A stretch of 64,000 nucleotides of DNA, taken from contig CBDDKN010000004.1 in the NCBI GenBank assembly GCA_965230215.1, forward strand, positions 1 to 64,000, written 5' to 3'. Under the pieces are notes generated by a model that was not told the origin of the DNA, did no database searches, and worked only from the letters and a program-made list of their open reading frames with translations. Source of the DNA: RFSX01 sp965230215. GTDB lineage: Bacteria; Bacteroidota; Bacteroidia; Chitinophagales; Saprospiraceae. Shown piece after piece: positions 15,902 to 24,849 of this stretch. How positions within the stretch are numbered: the first letter of the stretch is position 1; the number at the start of each line of letters is the position of its first letter. The position numbers and the translations under genes are program-made.

Positions 15902-18187
15902 ATGAACAACACAGACAAAATGAAAAGGACCTTAATCATTGGACTTCTAGCCTTTTTGATTCATTGTACAAATGGATTAAATGCAGCACATATTATTGGT
16001 GGATTCATGAGCTATGAATGCACAGAATCAGATGCTTCATTTAGCAGGTTTGCTATTAGTATGGATATGTTCCGTGATAAGTATTCTGATGGAGCGAACT
16101 TTGATTCTCCTGCAATGATTGGTATTTATAGAACTCTAGATGGCGTAGAATACGAATATCATAACTCATTTAATGTTAATGTTGGCGTTATTGAAGACTT
16201 TGTTTATCAAGATCCATTTGCTACAGATCCTATCGATTTTGTTGTACAGTGGGGAGAATATGATTTTGATATTGTTATTCCAAATGATGGTTATACTTAT
16301 TTAATTGCATATCAGAGATGTTGCCGTCAGGTTAGTTATGTAAATATTCTGAACTCAGAGGAAGCTGGATATGCCATGCAATTGGAACTAACACCAAAAG
16401 CACATATCGCAGGGAGTCGATCTGTTAATATGAGAGAGGTTGTTCAACCATATGCATTGCCGAATGCATCTTATGCCATAGAATTTCCATTTGAGGAATC
16501 TAGCACGTTTGAAACAAGGTATGAATTGATCAATCCATTTACCAGTGGTGGGGTAGTGGATGCGAATACAGGAGGTAGTTTAATGTGTTGTGAATGTGTA
16601 AGACCTAGTGCTCAGGCTTGCTTACCGCCATTTCCTCAACAGGAGTTTGTTTCTGGGTATAGTAAAGACATGCCATTTGGACAAGGTAATGAAATAGAGT
16701 TTGACGATGAGAATGCAGCTTTTACAGGACGCTTCAAGGAATCGGGTCATTACCTCTATTCTATTAGAGTTACCCAAATGTTGGATGGCGAAGTGGTCTC
16801 GAGACATTTTTTGGACTTTGCCATCTTTGTTACCTATCAACCTGCACTGTCTTTGATTAGAGGAAATGTTTTTCTCGATCAAAATGAGAACGGTATTAAA
16901 GATGACATGGAGGAAACTGTTGAGTTTAAATACCTGGAAGCATCACCAATGCCATACAGCGTAACGTATTGGCCAGATGAGTTTCTCATGGCTGTGGAGC
17001 CTGGTGAATATACTGTTGGCATCACCAATGAAGTACAAGCCTGGGAGATCACCAATAATGATGCAGTAGTAGTTGATGATGTAGGTCAAGCTGTGCAACA
17101 TGATGTAGGTATCAATGCGGCTTATGATTTTCAGGAGGCAGAAATCTCCTTGGCTTCTGAAGTGGTACTATGTAATACAAATATTACGATGAGTATCAAT
17201 ATTGATAACAAGGGTACGATTCCATTTAAAGGGAGTCTTATCATATATCCGGACTCTTTGCTGGAATTCAGGTTTGCAGATATACCTACTCTAGAAGCCA
17301 ATCAAGATTCAATTGTGTTGGCTATTGATGAAGAAATTGACATTTTGGACTCAAGAGTAGTAGAAATTTCTTTCAGAGTTGCCAGTGAAGATTTTGTAGG
17401 TGAGATTATAGATGTAGAGGCACGGATTGTAAATGAAGACGGTTCTCCAAGTAGTACAGATATATTAAAGGAGGAACTGAGATGCGCTGTGGACCCCAAT
17501 GATAAGTTGTCTTATTCCGACGATCATCATTTTTACTTATTGTATGACAAACCACTTCACTATACCATTAGGTTTGAAAATACAGGTAACTACCCAGCAC
17601 AAGATGTATTTATAATTGATGATATTTCTGAAGATCTGGATATAAATACTTTACGAATCAAGTCAAGTTCACACCCGATGAACTATAAGATTCAAGGCAA
17701 CAATGTCAGATTTAACTTTGATGATATTATGTTGCCTCCAAGTGAAACTGCTGGTGCGGAAGGACATGGTTATGTGCGATTCAGCATTTACCCTATAGAA
17801 GGGCTTGATGATTTTACGGAACTGACAAATGAGGCTGATATTTATTTTGATGCTAATAGTCCGATCAGAACTAACTTAACTATTAATGAGTTGGTTAGCG
17901 ACATCCCTATTGACCCTACTGAGACTACGAATTCTAGAAATCCTATCAATCTGCGAATAGCGCCAAATCCAAATAATGGACAGTTTGTGTTGTATGATGG
18001 GGATAATTTGTTATCTCAAGAATCAAACATTAAGGTTTTTAATTACCTAGGTCAAGAGGTTTATAAGGGGGCTGTAGAAGGTATACATAATGTGAATATT
18101 AATGAGCATCCAGGCCTGTATTCAGTAAAGTTATATAATGATGATTTCACCAGACTGCTAGCTACATCAACATTTATAGTTAACTGA
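15902..18187 (+). CDS. Large secreted T9SS surface protein (SdrD-B-like and DUF7619-like domains)
   Basis: A 761-residue secreted protein. The start is the ATG at 15902; a second ATG seven codons on (MKRTLII) may be the true one. The signal peptide ends near residue 29. The N-terminal ~300 residues contain Cys pairs (YQRCCRQ, LMCCECV) and resemble the gliding-associated family whose members begin AHIIGG. An SdrD B-like segment (GNVFLDQNENGIKDD) follows near residue 322. A DUF7619-like domain covers about 540-670 (CAVDPNDK, HYTIRFENTGNYPA, NEADIYFDANSPI). The C-terminus (LRIAPNPNNGQF...) is a T9SS type A sorting domain. Role: probably a cell-surface or matrix protein. Confidence 0.8.
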   Translation: MNNTDKMKRTLIIGLLAFLIHCTNGLNAAHIIGGFMSYECTESDASFSRFAISMDMFRDKYSDGANFDSPAMIGIYRTLDGVEYEYHNSFNVNVGVIEDFVYQDPFATDPIDFVVQWGEYDFDIVIPNDGYTYLIAYQRCCRQVSYVNILNSEEAGYAMQLELTPKAHIAGSRSVNMREVVQPYALPNASYAIEFPFEESSTFETRYELINPFTSGGVVDANTGGSLMCCECVRPSAQACLPPFPQQEFVSGYSKDMPFGQGNEIEFDDENAAFTGRFKESGHYLYSIRVTQMLDGEVVSRHFLDFAIFVTYQPALSLIRGNVFLDQNENGIKDDMEETVEFKYLEASPMPYSVTYWPDEFLMAVEPGEYTVGITNEVQAWEITNNDAVVVDDVGQAVQHDVGINAAYDFQEAEISLASEVVLCNTNITMSINIDNKGTIPFKGSLIIYPDSLLEFRFADIPTLEANQDSIVLAIDEEIDILDSRVVEISFRVASEDFVGEIIDVEARIVNEDGSPSSTDILKEELRCAVDPNDKLSYSDDHHFYLLYDKPLHYTIRFENTGNYPAQDVFIIDDISEDLDINTLRIKSSSHPMNYKIQGNNVRFNFDDIMLPPSETAGAEGHGYVRFSIYPIEGLDDFTELTNEADIYFDANSPIRTNLTINELVSDIPIDPTETTNSRNPINLRIAPNPNNGQFVLYDGDNLLSQESNIKVFNYLGQEVYKGAVEGIHNVNINEHPGLYSVKLYNDDFTRLLATSTFIVN

Positions 18188-18895
18188 TCAACAGCGGGCC
18201 ATCTTGCGCTTTTTACCAGTATAGCCCTTGTCAGCGATTTTTTGGATATAGCTTTTTGCATCAGGGACTTTACAAGCTGTTCCACCTACGTCCACATGTA
18301 CCTTCCCGATTTTCTCAGCGGCTACCTGGGCCTTTTCTTTTAATTCAGGAATATATGATCCAACAGCTATTACAAAACCGTTCATCGTGTATCGAACTCT
18401 GTTTGGTGAATCATGAAGACTTTTAATTATTCTGTCTAATAGTTTATCTACTTCTGATGTTTTAATATTTTCATTGGCGCAGACTGATAGGTGTGAAGAC
18501 AGTGCTGCCCACCCGGCGCTGGCAATCTTGTCTGTCTTGCTGTCAATCCACTTTAGGCCTGCCTCCCATCCCAGACCACTATCGGCTGCAATCCATGGGA
18601 CAGTATATTCACTGATCATGTACCAACTGGCTTTTTTGGCCCAGTCGTCCAGGGTGCGTTTTGTCATTTTGCTCTCGTCTGCAATCAGACCAGCAAGATA
18701 CATAGCATCAGCATTCCCGGTGTTGAAGAGTTCAATGGACAGCTCATGGTCCTTTTTGATTTTTTTCTGGAGCTTTTTCAGATCCTGCACTTTTACACCA
18801 AAGAATGGTTCTTGGGCACCATGTTTGGTAAATATCTTTTTTGTGTTTTCATTCCCCATCTCTTCAAGAGATTGCATTACTTCGGCAAGTGTCAT
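18188..18895 (-). CDS. DNA alkylation repair protein (AlkD-like HEAT-repeat)
   Basis: A 235-residue cytoplasmic protein if started at the ATG at 18895. An in-frame ATG at 18961 would extend into the CDF gene and looks less likely. The sequence has the alpha-helical HEAT-like pattern of the DNA alkylation repair family: EPFFGVKVQDLKKLQKKIK near the start, then YLAGLIADESKMT, WYMISEY and VRYTMNGFVIAVGSY. Bacterial members bind DNA and can remove alkylated purines. The C-terminus ends in a lysine-rich GYTGKKRKMARC. It lies downstream of the CDF exporter on the same strand, 10 bases apart. Confidence 0.82.
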   Translation of the reverse strand: MTLAEVMQSLEEMGNENTKKIFTKHGAQEPFFGVKVQDLKKLQKKIKKDHELSIELFNTGNADAMYLAGLIADESKMTKRTLDDWAKKASWYMISEYTVPWIAADSGLGWEAGLKWIDSKTDKIASAGWAALSSHLSVCANENIKTSEVDKLLDRIIKSLHDSPNRVRYTMNGFVIAVGSYIPELKEKAQVAAEKIGKVHVDVGGTACKVPDAKSYIQKIADKGYTGKKRKMARC

Positions 18896-18905
18896 AATGT
18901 ATTGT

Positions 18906-19823
18906 TTAGTGTTTATGGTTTTCGCTATTACTAATTTTTGGGAGGCCGCAGGTCTCCACATCCAATTCGGTTTCTATCGTATAATGTCTAAATGGATATT
19001 TGGCCAGTATCTGCTTTATCTCAGACTTAATATTAAGCAATTCCCTCATCGTCTGAATATTGGTCAGTTTGACATGGGATGAAAACACGTGATGTTCTCC
19101 TTCAAGCGACCAGATATGTGTATGATGAACGGAGTCGACATTTTCAATTTTTTCGATTTCTGATTCAATATGGCGTGGATCAATATCATCCGGAATACCT
19201 TGTAAAAATATAAATAGGGTGGTACGCAAGTTTTTAATGACATTCCACAGGATGAATGTCATAATTATTAATGAGAGGGCCGGATCCAGAAAGGGGATTT
19301 CTTTAAACAACAATATAACGCCTCCTATAAGAATGGCTACCCAACCCAGTACATCTTCAATGAGATGCCAACTGATTATCCGTTCGTTTAATGATTTGCC
19401 ATGACTGACTTTCCAGGCAGCATAACCATTGACCAATACACCAACTATTGCAATTAATATCATGCCCTTGGCATCACTTTGCTCCGGGTTCATGATCCTT
19501 GCTATGGCTTCACTGATAACATAAATGGCACCTGCGATAAGGACGAGACTGTTGATGAGTGCACCCAAAAGAGAGAAACGCGCATAGCCGAAACTATACT
19601 TTTCATCGGGCTTTGATTTTGACTTGGCTTGCAAGTACCATGCTGTTCCCAATGACAGGCTGTCTCCCAGATCGTGTACAGCATCAGATATAATAGCAAT
19701 ACTGTTGACATAAAGTCCACCTATAATCTCGAAGATTGTGAAGATGAGATTCAAGAAAAAAGCCAGCCTCAGATTGGATACTGAGTCATGATGGTGATTG
19801 TGATGGTGGTGATGATGTCCCAT
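18906..19823 (-). CDS. Cation diffusion facilitator (zinc exporter, ZitB/CzcD-like)
   Basis: I start at the ATG at 19823, because the product then begins with a His-rich metal-binding stretch (11 His among residues 3-12 and nearby). An upstream ATG at 19859 is possible. The 305-residue protein has six TM helices, with the Zn-site motifs HDLGD (TM2) and HLIEDVLGW (TM5), then a cytoplasmic domain with VHHTHIWSLEGEHHVFSSH. It would export Zn2+ or Co2+ using the proton gradient. It is co-directional with the GNAT upstream and the alkylation repair gene downstream. Confidence 0.9.
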   Translation of the reverse strand: MGHHHHHHNHHHDSVSNLRLAFFLNLIFTIFEIIGGLYVNSIAIISDAVHDLGDSLSLGTAWYLQAKSKSKPDEKYSFGYARFSLLGALINSLVLIAGAIYVISEAIARIMNPEQSDAKGMILIAIVGVLVNGYAAWKVSHGKSLNERIISWHLIEDVLGWVAILIGGVILLFKEIPFLDPALSLIIMTFILWNVIKNLRTTLFIFLQGIPDDIDPRHIESEIEKIENVDSVHHTHIWSLEGEHHVFSSHVKLTNIQTMRELLNIKSEIKQILAKYPFRHYTIETELDVETCGLPKISNSENHKH

Positions 19824-19872
19824 GATAATACCTTCGAATGGCTTATGTAAACTTAACAATCAATTATATAAT

Positions 19873-20355
19873 TCAGAAATTAAGTATCAAGGTGTTGGCA
19901 GTAGGCTGGGCAGAATGGAATATAAAACCCAAAGAATAGTATAGCTGTGCAGCTTTATCATTTTGATTATCTACAGATAATGATATGCCTTTATAAGCTT
20001 CTAATCGATAGTGCTCAATAAGATTTTTAAGTAAGCTTGTACCAATGCCTTTTCCTCGGTATTGCGGCAATATAGAAATGGTTAGCTCTGGAATATCTCT
20101 ATCAACAAAACCATGTGCCTGATCGGATTCCTCAAAACAACGGGCCCATGCCAATCCTACAATATCCTTATTATCCGATGCCATGAATGCCATATCATGT
20201 GCTTTATGTCCGAAGTTGTGGTAGTAGATTTTGAAATCATCCTGATGCAGGATTTCTTTTGGAAAAGCTTTTTCACCTTCTCGAACATATAAAGCGAGAT
20301 ACAGAAACTGCTGAAGGGTTAGCTGGTCAAGCTTTTTGCTTTTTGAGAATACCAT
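19873..20355 (-). CDS. GNAT family N-acetyltransferase
   Basis: A 160-residue acetyltransferase. The acetyl-CoA-binding motif A is clear: ELTISILPQYRGKGIGTSLLKNLIEHY (about residues 91-117), with the R/Q-x-x-G-x-G core QYRGKGIG. The following segment GISLSVDNQNDKAAQLYYSLGF is motif B. The acceptor cannot be predicted. It lies 49 bases upstream of the CDF exporter on the same strand and is divergent from the SET-domain gene. Confidence 0.85.
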   Translation of the reverse strand: MVFSKSKKLDQLTLQQFLYLALYVREGEKAFPKEILHQDDFKIYYHNFGHKAHDMAFMASDNKDIVGLAWARCFEESDQAHGFVDRDIPELTISILPQYRGKGIGTSLLKNLIEHYRLEAYKGISLSVDNQNDKAAQLYYSLGFIFHSAQPTANTLILNF

Positions 20356-20406
20356 TTTGCATTTGCTTTATTGTTTCTAACTTAATCCAAAATAAACAAA
20401 TACATC

Positions 20407-20799
20407 ATGTTAAGCACGCAGCGTCCAGATTTGTATATAATGGAAAATGAAAAGGGTAGAGCCGTGTACTCTGCATCGGATATCGAGGCGGGTGAGCTCA
20501 TAGAGATTTGCCCTGTTATTGTCCTGAATACAGAAGATACGACCAAAATACATCGTACGTTATTACATGATTACTATTTTATCTGGGACTTCGCAGCCAA
20601 AACATCTGCCATTGCCCTAGGATATGGTTCATTGTATAATCACGCAGAAGAGCCAAATGCAGAATTTGAGATAGATCTGAACTCAGATAATATCCGAATA
20701 GTGGCCAAGCGAGCCATTGAGGCGCACGAAGAAATTCTCATTCACTACATGTCAGAACAACAGACCGAACACAAAATATGGTTTGAGCCGGATGCTTAA
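20407..20799 (+). CDS. Small SET-domain protein methyltransferase
   Basis: A 130-residue protein that is almost entirely a SET domain: GRAVYSASDIEAGELIEICPVIVL at the start, then the pseudoknot motifs YGSLYNHAEEPNAEF and EILIHYM. These match the SAM-binding NHxxxPN and the Y-containing C-terminal motif of SET lysine methyltransferases. No post-SET Cys cluster is present. Free-standing bacterial SET proteins of this size are known; substrates are mostly undefined. It stands alone, divergent from the GNAT and convergent with the DUF4249 gene. Confidence 0.82.
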   Translation: MLSTQRPDLYIMENEKGRAVYSASDIEAGELIEICPVIVLNTEDTTKIHRTLLHDYYFIWDFAAKTSAIALGYGSLYNHAEEPNAEFEIDLNSDNIRIVAKRAIEAHEEILIHYMSEQQTEHKIWFEPDA

Positions 20800-20804
20800 G
20801 ATTA

Positions 20805-21683
20805 TTATTCTATTGTTCTTTCAGACACAGAAACAGCTGATACATTGAATACCCCAAGTACTGTTTCTTCTCCATTAGCATGTACGATATTGCCTTTGGT
20901 ATTGGCAAGAGGCTCGGCAAATATACCGTTGAATGAATTCAAGAGTTGATCTCTCATGATTTCAAGAAAGCCGAAAGCTTCGTTGGAGATAGAGTGAATC
21001 TCAACTCTCAATTCATCTCCAGGCATCCATTGCTGTGGAATTCCGTCTTCATCAACCTCATTCACAAGATCACGGATAGGGTAGATGAATACAAATCCAT
21101 CAACTTCACCACCTGAATCGAAGCCTGCATCATAAGCGATATTAATTTCAAAAGGTCTGTTGAGGTATTGACCGTTTTTATAGGATTTAATCCAGTATGT
21201 ATCTCCCAAACCATCAAAGTCTCTGGCAAATACCTGGCAATAGATGCCGTCATCTGTAAAGACCTCGTTTTCTCTGAACTCTTGTGTAAGAGAATCAATT
21301 TGTGGAACTCTAAACATTTGAGTACTGGCTGTGTACCGATCATCACCTGATTGAATCTCCAATTCAAATTCATCTCCTACTTCCCCAAGCGTTTCTCCTG
21401 CAGGAAGATTGTAAACATATAGACCATCAGCTTCATGTTCAAAGGTGTATACTGGACCATTATTGTTGGTGACTGTTACGGTTGCATCTTCAACCCCCGG
21501 GGTGAATTCAGCTGTAAAGTAAGGCAATGTTTTACTTACTCTGATTTCCTGTCTCTGAGACATGTTGTCCAACCATGCATCAACGACCATTTGCTCAGGT
21601 GCATCCTCAAGAATCACATCGATGGGATCCTCACAAGAGACAAAAAGTAAAGCAGCTAGGTATAATATATAATGTACTTTCAT
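20805..21683 (-). CDS. DUF4249 family outer-membrane-associated lipoprotein
   Basis: A 292-residue lipoprotein. The longer frame (to 21860) overlaps the TonB receptor gene, so the ATG at 21683 (MKVHYIL...VSCEDP) is the right start. The signal ends at Cys17. The mature part shows the DUF4249 pattern: VVDAWLDNMSQRQEIRVSKTLPYF, a beta-rich core, and a C-terminal ...GIFAEPLANTKGNIVHANGEETVLGVFNVSAV. DUF4249 lipoproteins commonly pair with TonB-dependent receptors, and here the stop of the receptor gene abuts this start, so the two form an operon and probably an uptake complex. Confidence 0.85.
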   Translation of the reverse strand: MKVHYILYLAALLFVSCEDPIDVILEDAPEQMVVDAWLDNMSQRQEIRVSKTLPYFTAEFTPGVEDATVTVTNNNGPVYTFEHEADGLYVYNLPAGETLGEVGDEFELEIQSGDDRYTASTQMFRVPQIDSLTQEFRENEVFTDDGIYCQVFARDFDGLGDTYWIKSYKNGQYLNRPFEINIAYDAGFDSGGEVDGFVFIYPIRDLVNEVDEDGIPQQWMPGDELRVEIHSISNEAFGFLEIMRDQLLNSFNGIFAEPLANTKGNIVHANGEETVLGVFNVSAVSVSERTIE

Positions 21684-21684
21684 T

Positions 21685-24051
21685 TTAATTGAATTTGAAG
21701 TTGTATGAAACTGATGGAATAAAGTTGCCAATGACGGATATTTTAAGAGCTTGTGTTTGTACCGGATCCAATCCTGTTGGTCTCGCCTCATCTGGTCTGA
21801 AGTAAATAGCAAACGGGTTACGTCTATTGTATATATTATAAATTGAAAAAACCCATTCACCGTACCATTTCTTTCCTGGCTTTTTCTTGCCCTTCAATGT
21901 TGCACCAAAGTCCAATCTATGGTAAACAGGGATGCGTACATTGTTTCTGTTGTCGTTGGCATTATGAGGAATCACATAACCTTGCTGTTCGAACCTAGAG
22001 GTAGGAAATGTGATCGGTGTACCTGATATTACAGTAAATGTTGAGCTAAGGCTCCATCTTTCATTTAACTCATAGAAACCGCTGAATGAGAAATTGTGAG
22101 TCTGGTCAAATCTTGAAGGGTACCAGTTGCCTTCATTTATGCCTTCAACACGCCTTTCTGTTCTTGCCAGTGTATAACTCATCCATCCGGTAAAGTCGCC
22201 CTTGTTTTTCTTCAATAAGAACTCCAGGCCATAGGCTCTTCCTTCTCCTTCCAGTAGGTCACCTTCGAGGTATGGGTTCAATATTAAATCCGCAGCATCT
22301 ATGTAGTCGACGATATTGTCCATTTTTTTATAATAGGCCTCTGTCGAAAACTCATACATATTGTTGCGCAGGTTTTTGAAGTATCCTACAGCTACCTGAT
22401 CTGCAACCTGAGGTCTGATATTGTTTGATGCAGGGGTCCAGATATCTACCGGAGTAGAAGCAGCCGTGTTGGAAATCAACTGAATGTACTGTGCCATTCT
22501 GTTATAGCTTGCTTTGACTGAACTGGTAGGACTCGTCTGGTACTTGATTGAGAACCTTGGTTCAAAATTGTTGTATGTCTGAATGCTTTCCCATTGATCA
22601 AAGAATTCTGAAGAAACAAATTCTCTTCTTTGTCCTGGTTCGGCATCTGCGAAAGTGAAGGCTTCACCTTTACCTGTATAATTGAAATGGGACCATCTCA
22701 AACCATAGTTGATCTTGATGTTTTCTCCGATTTCTTGTTCGTTCTCAATATAAAGCGCAGACTCGATGGCATATTTGGTAGCAAGTCCAAAGTCTCTGAC
22801 TTCCCCTTCACTAACACCTTGTGCTGTGCCGGGATCGAATTCATATACAATAGCTTGACCCCCAAAGCGCAGTAAGTTTTTTGGATTCAAGTACAATGTA
22901 AATTCAGGCTTTAAACTATAATTCACGATGCTTGCATCCCAATCGAATCTGTTCTGTGGATCACTGAAAAAATTGATTTGGTAATCATAGTCACTGTAAT
23001 AGAAAGTAAGATTGGCAAAAAGCTGTTCACTGAACAGGTGGTTCCATCTTATTGTACCTGTTGAGTTACCCCAATTGAAACCGGCAGATTCACCAAATAC
23101 GAAATTGTCTCTACCAAGGTAGCCTGATATAAATATTCTGTCTTTTTCCGAGAATTTATAGTTTGTTTTCAAGGTCAGGTCATAGAAGTTCAGACCTGAA
23201 TCTCTATCTTCTTCACTCAGGAAGGGCCTTGCCAGTACGTCAATATAGGAACGTCTGGCTGCTATAATGAATGATGCTTTGTCTTTGACGATGGGAGCTT
23301 CTATGGACAATCTGGAAAAGATAAATCCAATACCTCCATTTACAGAAAGCTTCTTGCTGTTACCTTCTTTCATTCTAACATCCAGGATGGATGATAGACG
23401 ACCACCATATCTTGATGGAATACCACCTTTATAAAGCTTGACATCTTTTACAGCATCCGGATTAAAAACCGAGAAGAAACCAAATAGATGTGAAGAATTG
23501 AAAACAGGTGCTTCATCAAGCAATACAAGGTTTTGATCTATACTTCCACCCCTTACATTAAATCCCGTCGCGCCTTCACCTACTGTGGTGACACCTGGAA
23601 GCAGTTGAAGGCTTCGGATGATTTCAACCTCTCCAAGGAGAGTTGGCATTTTCTTAATAGTGGCTACATCAAGTTTATTTGTACTCATTTCCACATCCGA
23701 AACATTGCGATCTTCCTGATCAGCGGTGATGACCACTTCATCAAGTTCGGTGGCTTCCTCTTCCAATTCTACATCCAGTCTTACATCCTGGGTTAAGGGA
23801 ACATCTTTAAATATGCTTTGATATCCGAGATAACCATATTCAACTGTATAGTTGTCAGGTGGTAGCGTTATCGAGTAGAAACCATACTCATTGCTGGTGG
23901 CCCCAACTCCCAATTCTACGATATATGCAGTGGCGCCAATAAGGCTCTCACCACTTGCAGCATCCCTGATATATCCGTTCAGGGTGATTTTGTCCTGTGC
24001 AAATGAAAAACTGCATAAGATGCACAGCAGGAAGGAAAATAAATACTTCAT
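21685..24051 (-). CDS. TonB-dependent receptor with carboxypeptidase-like regulatory domain
   Basis: A 788-residue outer-membrane protein. After the signal peptide (about 1-18) comes a CarboxypepD_reg-like domain (KITLNGYIRDAASGESLIGATAYI..., about 20-105). The plug domain follows (about 115-225), with GEVEIIRSLQLLPGVTTVGEGATGFNVRGG and a loop GGIPSRYGGRLSSILDVRMKEG. The rest is a beta barrel ending in the aromatic-rich SVSYNFKFN. It would import a substrate through energy from TonB. The paired DUF4249 lipoprotein is encoded just downstream. The substrate is unknown. Confidence 0.9.
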   Translation of the reverse strand: MKYLFSFLLCILCSFSFAQDKITLNGYIRDAASGESLIGATAYIVELGVGATSNEYGFYSITLPPDNYTVEYGYLGYQSIFKDVPLTQDVRLDVELEEEATELDEVVITADQEDRNVSDVEMSTNKLDVATIKKMPTLLGEVEIIRSLQLLPGVTTVGEGATGFNVRGGSIDQNLVLLDEAPVFNSSHLFGFFSVFNPDAVKDVKLYKGGIPSRYGGRLSSILDVRMKEGNSKKLSVNGGIGFIFSRLSIEAPIVKDKASFIIAARRSYIDVLARPFLSEEDRDSGLNFYDLTLKTNYKFSEKDRIFISGYLGRDNFVFGESAGFNWGNSTGTIRWNHLFSEQLFANLTFYYSDYDYQINFFSDPQNRFDWDASIVNYSLKPEFTLYLNPKNLLRFGGQAIVYEFDPGTAQGVSEGEVRDFGLATKYAIESALYIENEQEIGENIKINYGLRWSHFNYTGKGEAFTFADAEPGQRREFVSSEFFDQWESIQTYNNFEPRFSIKYQTSPTSSVKASYNRMAQYIQLISNTAASTPVDIWTPASNNIRPQVADQVAVGYFKNLRNNMYEFSTEAYYKKMDNIVDYIDAADLILNPYLEGDLLEGEGRAYGLEFLLKKNKGDFTGWMSYTLARTERRVEGINEGNWYPSRFDQTHNFSFSGFYELNERWSLSSTFTVISGTPITFPTSRFEQQGYVIPHNANDNRNNVRIPVYHRLDFGATLKGKKKPGKKWYGEWVFSIYNIYNRRNPFAIYFRPDEARPTGLDPVQTQALKISVIGNFIPSVSYNFKFN

Positions 24052-24210
24052 TATTGTCAGTTACGGTGTGATAACAGAAAAACTGTCAAATTGATCTATA
24101 AAAATTGCTTTTTGAGAATGCAAAGCTAGTTTTAAATAGGCTGGGCGGTCATTCAAATAGATGAGCAGTGCAGTAATATCGATGGAATGCTGAAGGGAAT
24201 ATGTGAAATA

Positions 24211-24241
24211 AAAAAGGCGACCTTTTCAAGCCGCCTTTCTT
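24211..24241 (-). terminator. Intrinsic terminator after the zinc-ribbon lipoprotein
   Basis: Hairpin AAAGGCG / CGCCTTT (24213-24238) read on the minus strand, followed by a T-run. It lies ~35 bases after the stop at 24276. Confidence 0.75.
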
Positions 24242-24275
24242 ATATATATATTATTGAGTTTTGAGTCTAATTAAC

Positions 24276-24776
24276 TTACTGGTGGTATAGTGAATTATGC
24301 GATAAAGTCGCTCCACAACCAGCGCAAGCTATGGCGCTACCAGCTCCACCATCACATCCATTTGGACAGGTATAATGCCATACACCTTTTGCATTCTGAG
24401 CTGGCTCTGGTGTAGCCGGTGTTGCTGCAGTTGCCGGTGGTGTTCCTGATGTTGTAATGGTAGGATTCGTAGGTGTGGTTGGAGTTTGCGGATTCGCGTT
24501 TTGAGGCTGGTTATGCCATGCTTGATTGTGCGTGTAAGCCGCACCACAAACCGGACAGCTTCCAGCTGCATCACCACCTCCACAGTTATTCGGGCAGACA
24601 TAGTGATAAACAACATCACCAGTATTGGTATTGGTTGTACCAGTACTTACAGGCGTTGCCGGCGGTTGAGATGGTTGATAATTTTCATTAAGTAGTGGAT
24701 CAGGCCTTTCTGGCGCATCTTTGCATGAGAAACATACCAAACTGGCCATCAAAGCTATAGTGCATAAATATTTCAT
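24276..24776 (-). CDS. Lipoprotein with two zinc-ribbon-like repeats
   Basis: A 166-residue lipoprotein (signal ending CFSCKDA, Cys18). The mature part has two similar ~35-residue Cys motifs. The first is HYVCPNNCGGGDAAGSCPVCGAAY followed by HNQAWHN; the second is HYTCPNGCDGGAGSAIACAGCGATL followed by HNSLYHQ. They are joined by a ~55-residue Pro/Thr/Ala-rich linker with PTTPTNPT runs. Each motif has two C-x2-3-C pairs and flanking His, suited to a zinc site. Extracytoplasmic zinc ribbons are unusual; the HYxCP opening recalls heavy-metal-binding domains of copper exporters. I do not recognise a named family. It is a single-gene unit. Confidence 0.65.
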   Translation of the reverse strand: MKYLCTIALMASLVCFSCKDAPERPDPLLNENYQPSQPPATPVSTGTTNTNTGDVVYHYVCPNNCGGGDAAGSCPVCGAAYTHNQAWHNQPQNANPQTPTTPTNPTITTSGTPPATAATPATPEPAQNAKGVWHYTCPNGCDGGAGSAIACAGCGATLSHNSLYHQ

Positions 24777-24849
24777 ATCGGATTAAATTTTGTTAAATAT
24801 ACGATAATTATTACCTAAGGTATTTTCTATTTGTCATGCAACAGACGCA

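Noticed and set aside
20805..21860. Longer DUF4249 start at 21860
   Set aside because: It would overlap the TonB receptor gene by 176 bases; the lipoprotein signal begins at 21683.
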